Shown here: in pieces, positions 11,930 to 22,715 of the stretch
Layout: each line of letters starts with the position of its first letter
Numbering within the stretch: the first letter of the stretch is position 1
From: Muscardinus avellanarius
Lineage: Eukaryota; Chordata; Mammalia; Rodentia; Gliridae
Assembly: GCA_963383645.1 (NCBI GenBank)
Contig: OY726572.1
Coordinates: 69,424,856-69,488,855 of the forward strand
Length of the DNA: 64,000 nucleotides
Direction: 5' to 3'
Made by a program: the position numbers and the translations under genes
Notes under the pieces: generated by a model
What the model saw: only the letters and a program-made list of their open reading frames with translations
The model's database searches: none
Told to the model about the DNA's origin: nothing

Positions 11930-12125
11930 CTCCCTAATGTACATGATGTACATTCACAAACATATCAATGTCAATCACTAAGTCAAACATGAGAAGGAGG
12001 GAGAGGGAGGGAACGGGGTGGGAACTGGGTAAGGACTAAAGTGATGTGTGCTTCTATGCCTCTAACATCTTGTACTCCATTAAGATGTATGACTAAAATG
12101 CACCAGTTTTTAAAAATGGGATTGC
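11930..12125 (+). mobile_element. Possible L1 3' UTR remnant
   Basis: GAGGGAGGGAACGGGGTGGGAACTGGGTAAGG resembles the G-rich L1 3' UTR seen at 22330-22480; weak. Confidence 0.35.
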
Positions 12126-12366
12126 TGGATCATGGGCAGCTGTAGTGTGTCTCTGGAGAGTGCTAATCTCACAGAGGTTAGGTCCTCACACAAACAGTGG
12201 ATGTGTCTATTGCAACTGTGAAGAAAAAAAAAAGACAAGATGCCTAGGAAGTTCAACAGTACACAGAACTCGGAAGACTAGAGGAAGAAGAGAGGCTTAG
12301 GGCTGAATGGAATGAAAATTTCATTTCCTCCTAGGAAAATCTGTTCACTTTAAAGAGTGGCTCTTC
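12126..12366. other. Unassigned sequence
   Basis: Nothing recognised. Confidence 0.4.
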
Positions 12367-12367
12367 A

Positions 12368-12580
12368 GCCAGGCATGGTAGCACACGCTTGTAATCCCAG
12401 TACTGAGACAGGAGGCTGAGACAGGAGGATCGCAGGTTTGAAGCCAACCTTGACAACTTAGCAAGGCCCTCCGCGACTTAGTGAGACCTTGTTTCCAAAT
12501 AAGAAATAAAGTTGGGCTGGGAGTTTAGCTCAGAGGTAAATGCCTCTGCGGTTAATCCCTGGTGCTCCCCCTAGAATAAA
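12368..12580 (+). mobile_element. B1-dID SINE
   Basis: AGCCAGGCATGGTAGCACACGC start, both halves present. Confidence 0.95.
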
Positions 12581-12595
12581 TAAAGAGTGCCTCAA

Positions 12596-12801
12596 GCTGG
12601 GCACGGTGGAGCATGCTTGTAATCCCTGTACTTTGGAGGCTGAGACAGGAGGATCGCGGTTCGTGGCCAGTCTCAGCTACTTAGTGAGGCCTTGTGCAAC
12701 TTAGTGAGCCCTGTTTCAAAATAAAGAATAAAATATAGGGCTAGGGGTATAGCTGAGGGAGTAGACTGCCCCTGGTTCAATCCCCAGTACCACAGGCAAA
12801 A
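12596..12801 (+). mobile_element. B1-dID SINE
   Basis: GCTGGGCACGGTGGAGC start, both halves present. Confidence 0.95.
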
Positions 12802-13033
12802 AACAGAGGGCCTCTCTCACCATCATAAGGTGTATTATTATTTGATTTTTCCCCCTCAGCTGATAGGGGAAAAATACAAACTATATCAGTAGAGTTCAAA
12901 TTTGCATTTTCATTATTGTGGGTAATGTTGATCATTGTTTCATGGGCCAAATATCTATTCATTCTTATCCTGTAAACTCTCTATCTGGGTTGGATATAGT
13001 TTTATTAATAATTTGAAGAAATCTCTCTCTCTA

Positions 13034-13225
13034 TTTTTTTAACTAGGGGTTGAACTCAGGATCCGTCTACCTCCTAGTTGAACACCCAGACCTTTTTATT
13101 TTGAAAGAGGGTCTACTGTGTTTGCTAGATCCTCACTGAGTTGCTGAGGCTGGCCTTGAACCTACAACCCTCTTCTCTTAGCCTCCCAAGTACTGGGATT
13201 ACAAATGTGGGCCACTGCACCCTGT
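13034..13225 (-). mobile_element. B1-dID SINE
   Basis: Diverged dID half (AGGGGTTGAACTCAGG) and B1 half. Confidence 0.85.
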
Positions 13226-13236
13226 GAAAGAAGCTC

Positions 13237-13304
13237 TCTCTATCTCTGTCTATGTCTATCTATCATCTATCTATCTATCTATCTATCATCTATCTATCTA
13301 TCTA
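13237..13304. repeat. (TCTA)n microsatellite
   Basis: Interrupted tetranucleotide array between SINEs. Confidence 0.9.
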
Positions 13305-13325
13305 ACCTTTAAAAGCCAAGTGTGG

Positions 13326-13497
13326 CCGGGCATGGTGGCACAAGCTTGTAATCCCAGTACTTGGGAGGCTGAGACAGGAGGATCATACAGGTTCGAAGCC
13401 AGCCTCAGCTACTTAGTGAGACCCTGTTTCTAAGTAAAATAAAAAATAGGTCTTGGAGTATAGCCTGGAAGTAGAAAGCCTGTGGGTTTCATCCCCC

Positions 13498-13541
<44 letters not shown>
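13326..13541 (+). mobile_element. B1-dID SINE with (CA)n tail
   Basis: Full dimer ending CCCGTAA then (CA)n at 13502-13541. Confidence 0.95.
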
Positions 13542-13544
<3 letters not shown>

Positions 13545-13742
13545 CCAAGTGTGATGGCGTACTCCTACAATCCCAATGCTTGGGGAGCAGAGGCAGGAGG
13601 ATCAAAGGTTCGAGGATAGTCTTAGCAACTTAGGGAGATTCTTAGCAACATAGTAAGACTGTTTGAAAACAAAAAACCATAGGTCTGGAGGTATAGCTTG
13701 GAGGTATAATGCCCTTGGTTTCAATTCCCAGTGCCCCCCCAG
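13545..13742 (+). mobile_element. B1-dID SINE
   Basis: GCCAAGTGTGATGGCG start, ends CAGTGCCCCCCC. Confidence 0.9.
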
Positions 13743-13875
13743 TAAAAGAGCTTTTAGTATGTGACATACATTTTTGTCTAGGTTGTTTTTTGACTTCAAT
13801 AGGGACTCTTTCATGGGTCTTTTCTTTTATGACATTTAGGTTTTTAGTCTTTCTTGGACACAGCGTCACTGCTTT

Positions 13876-13946
13876 TCACTTTAAAAGCAAATGAACAAAT
13901 TTCTTCATTTGCTTTTCAGTTTAAAAGCAAATGAACAAATTCCTTC
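13876..13946. repeat. Local duplication of a 26-bp unit
   Basis: TTTAAAAGCAAATGAACAAATT occurs at about 13880 and 13919 with a reversed GAAGAAATTTG-type stretch between, so the segment can also fold. Confidence 0.7.
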
Positions 13947-14223
13947 CCATGGTTTGCAGAATTTGGGGGAGTAGCCTTGCTCATCTATTTTTCCACATGA
14001 ATGTTAGCATCAACTCGTTTACTTTTTTTTTAAAAAAAGATCCATTAATTTTAGATACATCCCATTCAAAATTTACAGATCAACCTGAGAGGAGGTAAAA
14101 TTCGTGAAGTACTGTTATTCAAGTCCTCTGAATTCCTTGTCCAGTTTACGTTCCTAGGGATTTTGTCTTTTCATCCACTATCATAATGGAAGCAAAGATG
14201 CCATTGACCACCCGTTGTCAGCT

Positions 14224-14314
14224 TGGCATCAGGAGTCTCAGGAGCTCTCCAGACAATCTTCACACAATGGGCCTGCAGGGCACAGGAAGGGAGGGTTACC
14301 CTGGAAACTGTGGG
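14224..14314 (+). repeat. Inverted repeat, left arm (91 bp)
   Basis: TGGCATCAGGAGTCTCAGG... is repeated in reverse orientation at 14753-14843 with about five differences by eye. Spacer 438 bp. Confidence 0.9.
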
Positions 14315-14752
14315 CTCTAATCTAGAAAGGGGCATTTTGTCATTAACATTGTTTAGAATTGCCAACAACCATGATATTAAAAAACCAGAGTGACCAATGG
14401 TTTTATTATTCCTTGTAAGTTCTCTCTTTGAGGCACCCCTCCTTGCCATCCCTGGGCCCAACCACCTGCCCCTTTTCCAAAGGGCAGTCAAGATTGAGAG
14501 CAGCAGTCTTGTGCCTCCGCCTCTCTCTTCCCTTCACATTAATCACTTATCACGATCCATCTGGGACATCTCCTATATCTTTCTCACTTCTTTCACCATA
14601 GCCCTGTCCTTCTGCCGCGTGTCTAACAGAGACCTTCAGCATCTTTCCTCAGGACTCTGGTCTCATTCCCTACCAATCTGTCTCCAGCTGTTTTCAGCAC
14701 AGGTGCTAATGGGATTCTGTCACCTCTCTTCCTCTGAGCTGAGCTCTGTCCA
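14315..14752. other. Spacer of the inverted repeat
   Basis: C/T-rich unique-looking sequence, perhaps a diverged L2; no coding signal. Confidence 0.4.
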
Positions 14753-14843
14753 CCCACAGTTTCCAGGGCAACCCTCCCTTCCTGAGCCCTGCAGGCCCAT
14801 TGTGTGAAGATTATCTGGAGAGCTCCTGATACTCCTGATGCCA
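14753..14843 (-). repeat. Inverted repeat, right arm (91 bp)
   Basis: Reverse complement of 14224-14314; flanking sequence on both sides is unrelated, so the copied unit is about 91 bp. Confidence 0.9.
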
Positions 14844-15065
14844 CCTGCACAGCCTCCCTCCTGCCTTTCCCCTCTGGAATCACCTAGAATTATCTCTATC
14901 CGGAATCATCTCTAGAACACTGTACTTCCATTTAGAACAAGCCAGTCTTTCCTACCTCCTGGAAACTTCACATTTGCTCTTCCAACACCTGGACATGTTT
15001 TAGGCGTGACTCAAGATATAGAGAAATTGATAGTATGAATGACACATCTAGAAAACTAGTATTCA

Positions 15066-15275
15066 GCTGGGTGTGGTGGCTCACGCCTGTAATCCCAGCA
15101 CTTGGGAGATTGAGACAGGAGGATTGCGGGGTTTGAGGACAGCCTTGGCAAGTAGTGAGACTGTCATCAACCTCGTGAGACTCTGTTTCAAAATAAAAAT
15201 AAAATGAGGCTGGGAGTGTAGATGGGAGGAAGAATGCCCCTGTATTCAATCTCCAGTACCACACAAAAACACAAA
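15066..15275 (+). mobile_element. B1-dID SINE
   Basis: GCTGGGTGTGGTGGCTCACGCC start; both halves present. Confidence 0.95.
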
Positions 15276-15334
15276 ATCAAAACCAAAAAAACTGGCATTC
15301 AGAATTTACTAGGACCAGGTTCTGAACTACATTC

Positions 15335-15405
15335 CAGCTCATTATTTCCACTTTGCAGATGAGGAAACGGGGGCTCAGAAAGACCTGATACCACAGAGCA
15401 TTCCC
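15335..15405 (-). mobile_element. MIR fragment
   Basis: CACTTTGCAGATGAGGAAACGGGGGCTCAG is the conserved MIR core region on the minus strand. Confidence 0.6.
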
Positions 15406-15527
15406 ATGCCTCTAGACCTCTCGTGGCCCTGAAAAATCAGATGGATGAGAGGGTCAGAGAGGTAGCCCTCATACTTGAGATAGCCTTGAGGGGCCCCCTG
15501 ATAATACTTCTAGTGGCTTGCCCTCTC

Positions 15528-15763
15528 TTCCTTCCTTCCTTCCTTCCTTCCTTCCTTCCTTCCGTACTGAGGATTGAACCCAGAGGCATTCTGCCTCTGA
15601 GCTACACACCACTAGCCCTATGTTTTATTCTTTCTTTTAAAACAGGGTCTCACTAAGTTGCAGAGGACTTTGCTAAGTACCTGATGCTGGCTGCGAACCT
15701 GCGATCCTCCTGTCTCAGCCTCCCTAGTACTGGGATTACAAGCGTGGACCACCACACCCGGCT
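15528..15763 (-). mobile_element. B1-dID SINE with (CCTT)n tail
   Basis: (CCTT)n at 15528-15562, then GTACTGAGGATTGAACCC and B1 to CCACCACACCCGGC. Confidence 0.95.
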
Positions 15764-15917
15764 CTCTAGTTGCTTTTTCTACATCTACTGTGACACTGAA
15801 TGCCCTGTGGACAGGTGCTGGGTTACAGCGTGTCTGTGGAGAGGATGAATTATCTGGCTCAATGTCAATTCATTTAAGTCAGTTTTCTTGGTGCCAATTT
15901 GCCTACTACCCCTTCCT

Positions 15918-15973
15918 TCCTTTTTTCCTTCCTTCCTTCCTCCTTTCCTCCCTCCCTCCCTCCTTCCTTCCTT
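15918..15973. repeat. (CCTT)n pyrimidine tract
   Basis: C/T-rich run at the tail of the next SINE. Confidence 0.9.
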
Positions 15974-16191
15974 TTTGTTTTTTGTTTTTGCAGTACTAGA
16001 GATTGAACTCAGGAGGATTCTACTTCTGAGCAACACCCCCAGCACTATTTTTTATTCTTTGTTTGAAAGCAGGTTCTTACTAAATTACAGAGGGCCTTAC
16101 TAAGTAGCTGAGGCTGGCCATAAACCTATGATCCTCCTGTCTCAGCCTCCCAAATACTGGGATTACAAGTGTGGGCCACCATGCCTGGCTT
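15974..16191 (-). mobile_element. B1-dID SINE
   Basis: TGCAGTACTAGAGATTGAAC start, B1 end CCACCATGCCTGGC. Confidence 0.95.
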
Positions 16192-16282
16192 ACCTACTAT
16201 TTTTTCCCTAATTTAACTCTCACTGAATACAGATGTCCTATTTTTTAATTATTTGGATATATTTTGGGTTTTATTATTTATT

Positions 16283-16346
16283 TATTTTGTGGTAGGTACT
16301 GGGGATTGAAACCAGGAGCATTCTAGCTCTGAGCTTGCAACCCTGA
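16283..16346 (-). mobile_element. dID half of a SINE
   Basis: GGTACTGGGGATTGAAACC to GAGCTTGCAACCC; no B1 half follows. Confidence 0.75.
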
Positions 16347-16400
16347 AAGAGAAAATGGGGTTATTATGAGTCCTTATAGCTTCCCTTTTTCTCTTTTAAG

Positions 16401-16402
<2 letters not shown>

Positions 16403-16484
<82 letters not shown>

Positions 16485-16529
16485 CAGAGAGAGACACAGA
16501 GAGACACAGAGAGAGACAGAGAGAGACAC

Positions 16530-16607
<78 letters not shown>
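16403..16607. repeat. (TG)n then (GA)n compound microsatellite
   Basis: About 40 bp of TG followed by about 160 bp of GA with scattered GACA units; strand-asymmetric purine tract. Confidence 0.97.
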
Positions 16608-16611
<4 letters not shown>

Positions 16612-16815
16612 ACATGGGGATTGATCCCAGAGGCATTTTTTTTGTAGTACTGAGGGTTGAACCCGAGGCAGTCTACCTTTGAGCAACTCCCCCAGCCCGA
16701 TTTTATCTCCTATTTGGAAACAGGGTCTCACTAAGTTGATGGGAGTCTTGCTACCTGCTGAGGCTGTCGTTGAATCTGCAGTTCTCCTGTCTCAGTCTTC
16801 CAAGTACTGGGATTA
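16608..16815 (-). mobile_element. B1-dID SINE, with an extra dID piece
   Basis: A partial dID (ATGGGGATTGATCCCAGAGGC) is followed at 16640 by a complete dID and B1 half. Confidence 0.8.
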
Positions 16816-16947
16816 TTTTGAAACAGGGTCTCACTAAGTTGCAGAGTGCCTCACTAAGTTGCTGTAGCTGGCCACAAATCTGTGATCCTTCTGTCTCAGC
16901 CTTCCAAGTCCTAGGATTATGGGCAGGTGTCACCATGACCAGCTTTA
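16816..16947 (-). mobile_element. B1 half of a SINE
   Basis: TTTTGAAACAGGGTCTCACTAAG... to CACCATGACCAGC. It may be the B1 of the partial dID at 16608, separated by the intervening dimer. Confidence 0.8.
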
Positions 16948-17009
16948 ACCGCTTTTCAATGCCTTTCTTTCCCAATCTCTCAAATTTGTACGTTATAATT
17001 GAACCATTA

Positions 17010-17241
17010 AGCTGGGCATGGTGGTGCATGCTTGCAATCCCAGCATTAGGGAGGCTGAGACAGGAGGATTGCTGCTCACAGACAGCCTTAGCTACTTAGT
17101 GAGGCCCTTTGCACTTCAGTGAGACCCTGTTTTAAAATAAAGAATAAAACGTAGGGCTGGGAATGTAGCTCGGAGGTTGAAAATGCCCTTGGGTTCCATC
17201 CCCAGTACTTTAAATAAACAAACAAACAAACAAACAAACAA
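17010..17241 (+). mobile_element. B1-dID SINE with (CAAA)n tail
   Basis: AGCTGGGCATGGTGGTGCATGC start, (CAAA)n at 17217-17241. Confidence 0.95.
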
Positions 17242-17257
17242 ATTAATTAATTAATTA

Positions 17258-17340
17258 AAAAATAGAATAGGGCTGGGAGTGTAGCTCAGAGAATGTGCCT
17301 GGGTTTAAGCCCCAGGACCACAAAACAGAAAGAAAAAAAT
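17258..17340 (+). mobile_element. dID half of a SINE
   Basis: ATAGGGCTGGGAGTGTAGCTC to CCCCAGGACCAC; follows the previous tail directly. Confidence 0.8.
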
Positions 17341-17513
17341 GGAACCATGAAACACAAGAGATTATTCCGACTATCTGAGCCCACACTAAAGATAACAGGA
17401 GGCAAGAGGTCATGAGTATCTTCATTCGGCCCAGGTCCACCCTCAGTCATAAGATTCTCTACATAGGCCCCTCACTTATGCTGCAGATTTGATGAATCCT
17501 AAACAAAACAAAA

Positions 17514-17737
17514 CAGCCAGGCACAGTAGCTCACACTGTAATCCCAGTACTTGGGAGGATGAGACAGGAGGATCGCAGGTTCATGGCCAGCCTCAGCTCC
17601 TACTTAGTGAGGCCCTTTACAACTCATTTAAACCCTGTTCCAAAAAATAAAGAATAAAAAAATAGGGCTGGGGGTGTAGCTCAGAGGTAGAATGCCCCTG
17701 GATTCCATCCCTAGTACTGCAAACAAACAAACAAACA
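17514..17737 (+). mobile_element. B1-dID SINE
   Basis: AGCCAGGCACAGTAGCTCAC start, (CAAA) tail. Confidence 0.95.
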
Positions 17738-17787
17738 ATATAGGGCTACTGTAGCTCAGAGATTTACACCCATGAATTCAATTCCTA

Positions 17788-17864
<77 letters not shown>
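17738..17864 (+). mobile_element. dID fragment with long (CA)n tail
   Basis: TATAGGGCTACTGTAGCTCAG to TTCCTAGA, then (CA)n at 17790-17864 with one TA interruption. Confidence 0.8.
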
Positions 17865-17867
<3 letters not shown>

Positions 17868-18082
17868 TCTTTTGGCAAAGTGGTGGCAAGGCCTTAGGTC
17901 AGCCTTACATGGAGCCAGTGCCAGCGTCAGCCTGGTGTGAAATCAGAAAGCTGGTATTCACACCCAGCCAGACCACCCTGGGGTGACACTGGCCTGTCTC
18001 TCACTCTCCCTTCAACTGAGCTCCACCGTTTAGAGACACAGATACAATTTTTTTTTAATGATAGTGTATTCCATTCTGTAAT

Positions 18083-18083
18083 T

Positions 18084-18126
<43 letters not shown>

Positions 18127-18327
18127 TTGGAACTGGTGGTGGAACCCAGAGGCTTTCTACCTCCGGGCCATATTCCCAGACCTATTTAATACTTTATTTG
18201 GAAACAGGGTCTCAGTAAGTTGCTGAGAGCCTCACTAAGTAGCTGAGGCTGGCTTTGAACCTGCGTGATCCTCCTGTCTCAGCCTCCCAAGCGCGGGGAT
18301 TACAAGTGTGCGCCACCACACCTGGAC
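18083..18327 (-). mobile_element. B1-dID SINE with (TTTA)n tail
   Basis: (TTTA)n at 18083-18127, GGAACTGGTGGTGGAACCC start, B1 to CACCACACCTGG. Confidence 0.95.
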
Positions 18328-18364
18328 TGTAATCGTTTTATATTTTATGCGTTAGTTTTTATAT

Positions 18365-18495
18365 CTCTGACTAAACAGTTAATCCTTTTAGTGGCAAGAA
18401 CCATATCTTATGTTTCTTTTTGTATTTCTCATAGCACTGAATAAGGGTATCCTAGACATTATAAGGGTTTAATAAATATTTGCTGATTGGTTTTT
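18365..18495 (+). mobile_element. L2 3' end fragment
   Basis: GTGGCAAGAACCATATCTTATG, ATAGCACTGAATAAGGG and TTTAATAAATATTTGCTG follow the order of the L2 3' end. Confidence 0.6.
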
Positions 18496-18545
18496 CTCTT
18501 GGAGCTGTGGAGTAAGAATTGTATGGATGTCCTGTCACCCTTCAA

Positions 18546-18547
18546 CA

Positions 18548-18580
<33 letters not shown>

Positions 18581-18596
18581 TGCTCTCTCTCTCTGG
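18546..18596. repeat. (TC)n microsatellite
   Basis: CT run with two interruptions. Confidence 0.95.
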
Positions 18597-18737
18597 AGGG
18601 GGAATCTGATAATCAATAAATAATAAGCTGATATGGAGTTTGGAGCCATAAAAATCAGATACAAGTCTTAGCCTTGTGTGGGCAGCTTCCCCTTAACTTG
18701 TCATGTATGAACTGGGGAAGATAATATCTACTCCAAA

Positions 18738-18913
18738 GCCGGGCCCAATGGCACATGCTTGTGATCCCAGCAATTTGAGAGGCTGAGGCAGAAGGGTCAC
18801 AAATTTGATACCAGTCTCTATAACTTAAAAAGAATGAAAATAAAAAATTAAAAACTTGGGTAGGAATGTAGCTCAGTGGTAAAAATGACCCTGGGTTCAG
18901 TTCCTAGTACTGT
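18738..18913 (+). mobile_element. B1-dID SINE
   Basis: AGCCGGGCCCAATGGC start; diverged, dID ends TCCTAGTACTG. Confidence 0.85.
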
Positions 18914-18992
18914 AGAAGGAGGAGGAGGAAGAGGAGGAGGAGGAGGAGGAGGAGGAGGAGGAGGAGGAGGAGGAGGAGGAGGAGGAGGAGGA
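18914..18992. repeat. (GGA)n microsatellite
   Basis: Near-perfect G-rich trinucleotide array at a SINE tail; could form triplex or quadruplex structure. Confidence 0.97.
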
Positions 18993-19054
18993 GAGGAAAA
19001 AAGAAGAAAAATACCAGTTTTGGCTACCTCTCAGGATTATTGGAAGTGTGGATG

Positions 19055-19259
19055 GGGTGGTGGGGCACTGGGGATTGAACCCAAGGACATTCTACCTCTG
19101 AGCTACTCCTCTATCCCTTTTTATTTTAAGTTTGAAACAGGGTCTAATGAAGTTGTTGAGAGTCTTGCTAAATTGTCGAGCTGGTCTTAAACCTGCAATC
19201 CTCCTGTCTGAGCCTTCCAAGTAGTGGGACTGCTGGCTTGTGCCACTATGCCTGGTTTA
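19055..19259 (-). mobile_element. B1-dID SINE
   Basis: GGCACTGGGGATTGAACCC start, B1 to GCCACTATGCCTGG. Confidence 0.9.
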
Positions 19260-19705
19260 TTGAGAGCCTTATGAGTGATAACATGTGCGCTTTTAAAGCA
19301 CTTTGATTGTTATCTGGTCCCCATGCAGTGGGATCAGAGAGGAGAGTGGGGGACATGACAGTCCGTGTGTGGAGTGGGAGTCACAGCTGACCTCATTCCA
19401 CTGCCTTTGGGTCCTGCTGCCCAGGGACAGTGGGTCTCCTATTACTGGGCTACTGGCTTTCCAAGTGTTTCCTAGGCAGCAGACACTTCCCTTTCAGCTC
19501 CTTCTGTCCAGCCAAAGCCATCGATTCAGCTGTAGACTTCAGAACATGTAAACCCAGAGCAGACTCCCTGCTAAACCCTTATCTGGGCCCAGGCGCTTAT
19601 CTTACAGCATCTGCCTCTTCTTGCCTCTGTTCTCTTTCTCTTTCCCCCATCCATGTGGAGGACAGTTATTGCCCCACAAAAGTAAATCTAGTCATATCAC
19701 TTCCT
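19260..19705. other. Unassigned sequence
   Basis: Repeat-free ~450 bp; open frames lack recognisable domains. Confidence 0.4.
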
Positions 19706-19711
19706 TTTATT

Positions 19712-19912
19712 GTTTGTGTGTGTATGTTGGGGGGAGTGACTCCACGGGCAGTCTACCTCTAAGCTACACCTCCAGTTCTATTTTCTTTTGAAACTGTCTC
19801 AGGTAGGTTGATGAGAGTCTCACTACTTGCTGAGACCGTCCTCAAACCTGCGATCCTCCTGTCTCTGCCTTCCAAGTACTGGGGTTATAGGTGTGCGCCG
19901 CCACACCGGCTC
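19712..19912 (-). mobile_element. B1-dID SINE
   Basis: Diverged dID half after a short GT run; B1 end GCGCCGCCACACC. Confidence 0.85.
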
Positions 19913-20188
19913 TTCCTTCTTTAAGCAACTCTGTTGGCTAGCTAAGTCTGTTGGCTACTTAAGGTGTATGCACATCTAAGGAAGGAAGCCCAGTTATGAG
20001 GCAGCTATAATCAGGTGAGAGATACTGAGTGTATGAACTGGGAATAGAGAGGTGGGAAAGATTGGAGAATAATACCTAAAGCACATAAAACTATATTCTC
20101 TCTGTTTGCATTATTATAAAAATGTAAGCCTTTGTTATCTCTATTTGTGATGGAACTAGGGATGACAATGATTATTATTATTATTATT

Positions 20189-20369
20189 GTTTTTTTCGTG
20201 GTAGTGTGGATTGAACCCAGAGACATTTGACCTCTGAGGTACAACCCCAGACCCTTTTTTGCTTGTAATCCCCGCGCTGGGGAGGCTGAGACAGGAGGAT
20301 CATACAGGTTCAAAGCTAGCCTCAGCTACTTAGTGAGGCTCTCAGCAACTTAGTGAGACCCTGTTTCAA

Positions 20370-20441
<72 letters not shown>

Positions 20442-20680
20442 GTAGTAGGTCTGGGAATATAGCCCGGAGGTAGAAAGCCTCTGGGTTCCACCCCTAGTAC
20501 CACCAAAAAAAAATAAATAAATAAATAAATAAATAAATAAAATTCTTCATTTTGAAACAAGGTCTCACTAAGTTGTGGAGGGTCTCACTAAGTAACTGAG
20601 GCTCTGGCCACGAGCCTGGGATCCTCCTGTCTTAACCTCCCAAGTACTGGGATTACAAGTGTGGGCCACCACACCTGGCT
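20189..20680 (-). mobile_element. B1-dID SINE split by an opposite-strand SINE
   Basis: dID half at 20189-20258 and B1 half at 20541-20680 belong together; a plus-strand SINE lies between. Confidence 0.85.
20262..20540 (+). mobile_element. B1-dID SINE, 5' truncated, nested, linker expanded to (TA)n
   Basis: Starts inside B1 at GCTTGTAATCCCC; the A-rich linker carries (TA)n at 20382-20438; tail is (ATAA)n. Confidence 0.9.
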
Positions 20681-20682
20681 AG

Positions 20683-22590
20683 AGATGATTATTAGTGCCA
20701 AGACATCCTGCTGCCTCGGCATCTATGTGTTGAGACCCCCCACTCCACATAGTTAATCGGCAAAAAGCCCCGAGAAAGAGGGTCGTCTCTGGCCAAAGTA
20801 CCCCCCACTTTTAGATACCCTTCACTATTATTTCCTTTAACTTTCTACACGAATTGCTCCAGTGATGTGAAATTAGGACTATAAATAGAAACTGAGTCCG
20901 TGGAAATAAACTCTCTAATAATTTGCCTAAACGTCCTTGGCTCTGCTCAATAATAATAAAAACTGGCCAGAATTCAGATGCTGTGATAAGCATTCCAGCT
21001 GCAGCAATTACAAAGGGTCTCTGACCCTCACTATCACTAACTTAGGTTAAGCTATTAACTCCGGTAAGGTAGTTTAGTTTAAGGAAACTTTGTTTACCCT
21101 TGAGATCCTGCCTAGAGACAGAGAAGATAAAAACCTTGTGTGTGACCTTAAAGCAATTTAGTTGATAAACAACTTAGTTGCCCAAATACAATAGACTCAA
21201 GGAAAAAGATTGGTGACTTTTACGCCCAGTGTAAATATTCCTGAAGACAGAGAGGCTGACCGCATGGTTAATGAATATGACAAAATAAAGGACAGACGTT
21301 CTAAATATATATGTATGAAGGAAAGGAAATACCGTGTAAGAGTAAGAAAAGCATTTTTGCATGAAGAAGAGCTTATCATAAGAAAGTCCCAACTGGGAGA
21401 GAAAGGAATTAGAAAGTTAGAAGCAGGTTGCAGAGGGTTTGTGACAGAGAAATGGATTATTAAAGATGGTTAGACTTTTAATAGGCTTATTGTCTAAAGA
21501 AGAGTGTTCAGCAGTTAAGGAAATACATCTGACAATTAAAACCAAGAACTTTGTGGTGTTGTTTGTGGTATTTTGTCTGCAAAACTGTGTTGTGAGTTTG
21601 CTTAAGCTTTCAGATTTAGAAGGTAAAATGCCAACACCTGGAGAAACTTTATCACATCCACCTGAATCACCATGTCTCCCCACACTTGCTATATGAACTG
21701 AGCCCAAAAGATGGAAAGTTCCAAGAAAGCCAAAGAAGATTCCCCGAGAAACCCCCAAGCCTTGGCCATGCTTGTTTATTTTGGGAAGTGGCCCCCTGGG
21801 ACTGCTTATCTGCAAAGACCTTGGAAAAGAATCAAGAGTCAGGAGTCAATCTCTCGAAGATCAACAGCCAGCTGAAGGACTAGTTTTATTACCTTTGTTT
21901 ACATGTCATTCATTATTATTTCACAATGATTACACCCACCTCCCTCTCCTCTTACTATTAACTTTACTGGTGAAAGGTATAAATTTCTTGGAGTTTTTGT
22001 AATAAAGTGTCATTGGCTCAAGAAGCCTTTGTCCACCTCAGATTCTTTCCCAAGCGCCGTACCTAAAAACTTAAGGAATTCATAGAGGGGAAGAATTGCT
22101 GCAGATAAGTTTCTGCAGAACTTCACCTGCCTTTTGCCCCATCTTTCTGAGGCTCCCGGCCGCGAGTGGACTTGCTGCCCCCACAGGACTGAGCCCGTTG
22201 GTAACAATTAGTAAGTGAGATTAGCCAGCCTCAGAAAGTAAAGGGTCTTATGTTTTCTTTCATATATAGAAGCTGGAGAGAAATTGGGGAAACAAAGGGG
22301 GCTTCAGATAAATGAGGAGAAACTCAGTGGAATAGTAGAAGGGGATTTGGGGAGGGAGAGAGGGAGAGAAAAGGGGAGACTTGATGAAGGAAATGGTTCA
22401 AATAATGCTATGTACGTATGCAGAGTTATCAATTCCAATCTCAAAAATATGTTCAGGGAAGGGTAGGGAGCGGGATGGGATCCAGATGAAAACGCACCAA
22501 GCACTATGAGCACACACGGTTCTATCGCTCGGAATGTCATTATGATATATAATTACAGTGCATCAATAAAAGTGTAAAAGGAGAACGAAA
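20683..22590 (+). mobile_element. L1 3' UTR fragment split by an LTR
   Basis: L1 pieces at 20683-20695 and 22207-22590. The right piece reads TAAGTGAGATTAGCCAGCC, then AAAGGGTCTTATG, the G-rich region, and ends GTGCATCAATAAAAGTG. The same L1 region in reverse is at 60195-60600. Confidence 0.7.
20696..22206 (+). mobile_element. Solo LTR (1511 bp) of an endogenous retrovirus
   Basis: Begins TGCCAAGACATCC and ends GGTAACA (TG...CA), flanked on both sides by ATTAG (20691-20695 and 22207-22211), a 5-bp target duplication. Near the right end are TATAAATT (21978-21985) and AATAAA (22001-22006), giving a long 5' U3-like part (~1.3 kb), a short R and a ~190-bp U5-like part. Long U3 with short R recalls betaretroviral LTRs, but a 5-bp duplication is less usual there. 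It has three short overlapping plus-strand frames at 21210-21883 with no domain that I recognise. No primer-binding site or gag/pol follows. Confidence 0.7.
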
Positions 22591-22715
22591 GATGCAATAA
22601 ACACCATTGCATGCCTACCACGTGACAGGTGCCATTCTAGTTACTCCAAAAACGAGGGAACAACATAGACATCGGCCCTGCCCTCTCGTAACTCACTCTA
22701 AGGAGAGGAGACTAT

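Noticed and set aside
13237..13304. CRISPR-like array
   Set aside because: Regular repeats here are tetranucleotide microsatellites without spacers, and the DNA is mammalian.
16364..16731. Frames of Ser-Leu or Arg-Glu repeats
   Set aside because: Translations of the (GA)n microsatellite.
21210..21883. A coding gene in the large LTR
   Set aside because: Three short overlapping frames in different phases with no recognisable domain. I noted them, but a gene call needs a consensus of many copies.
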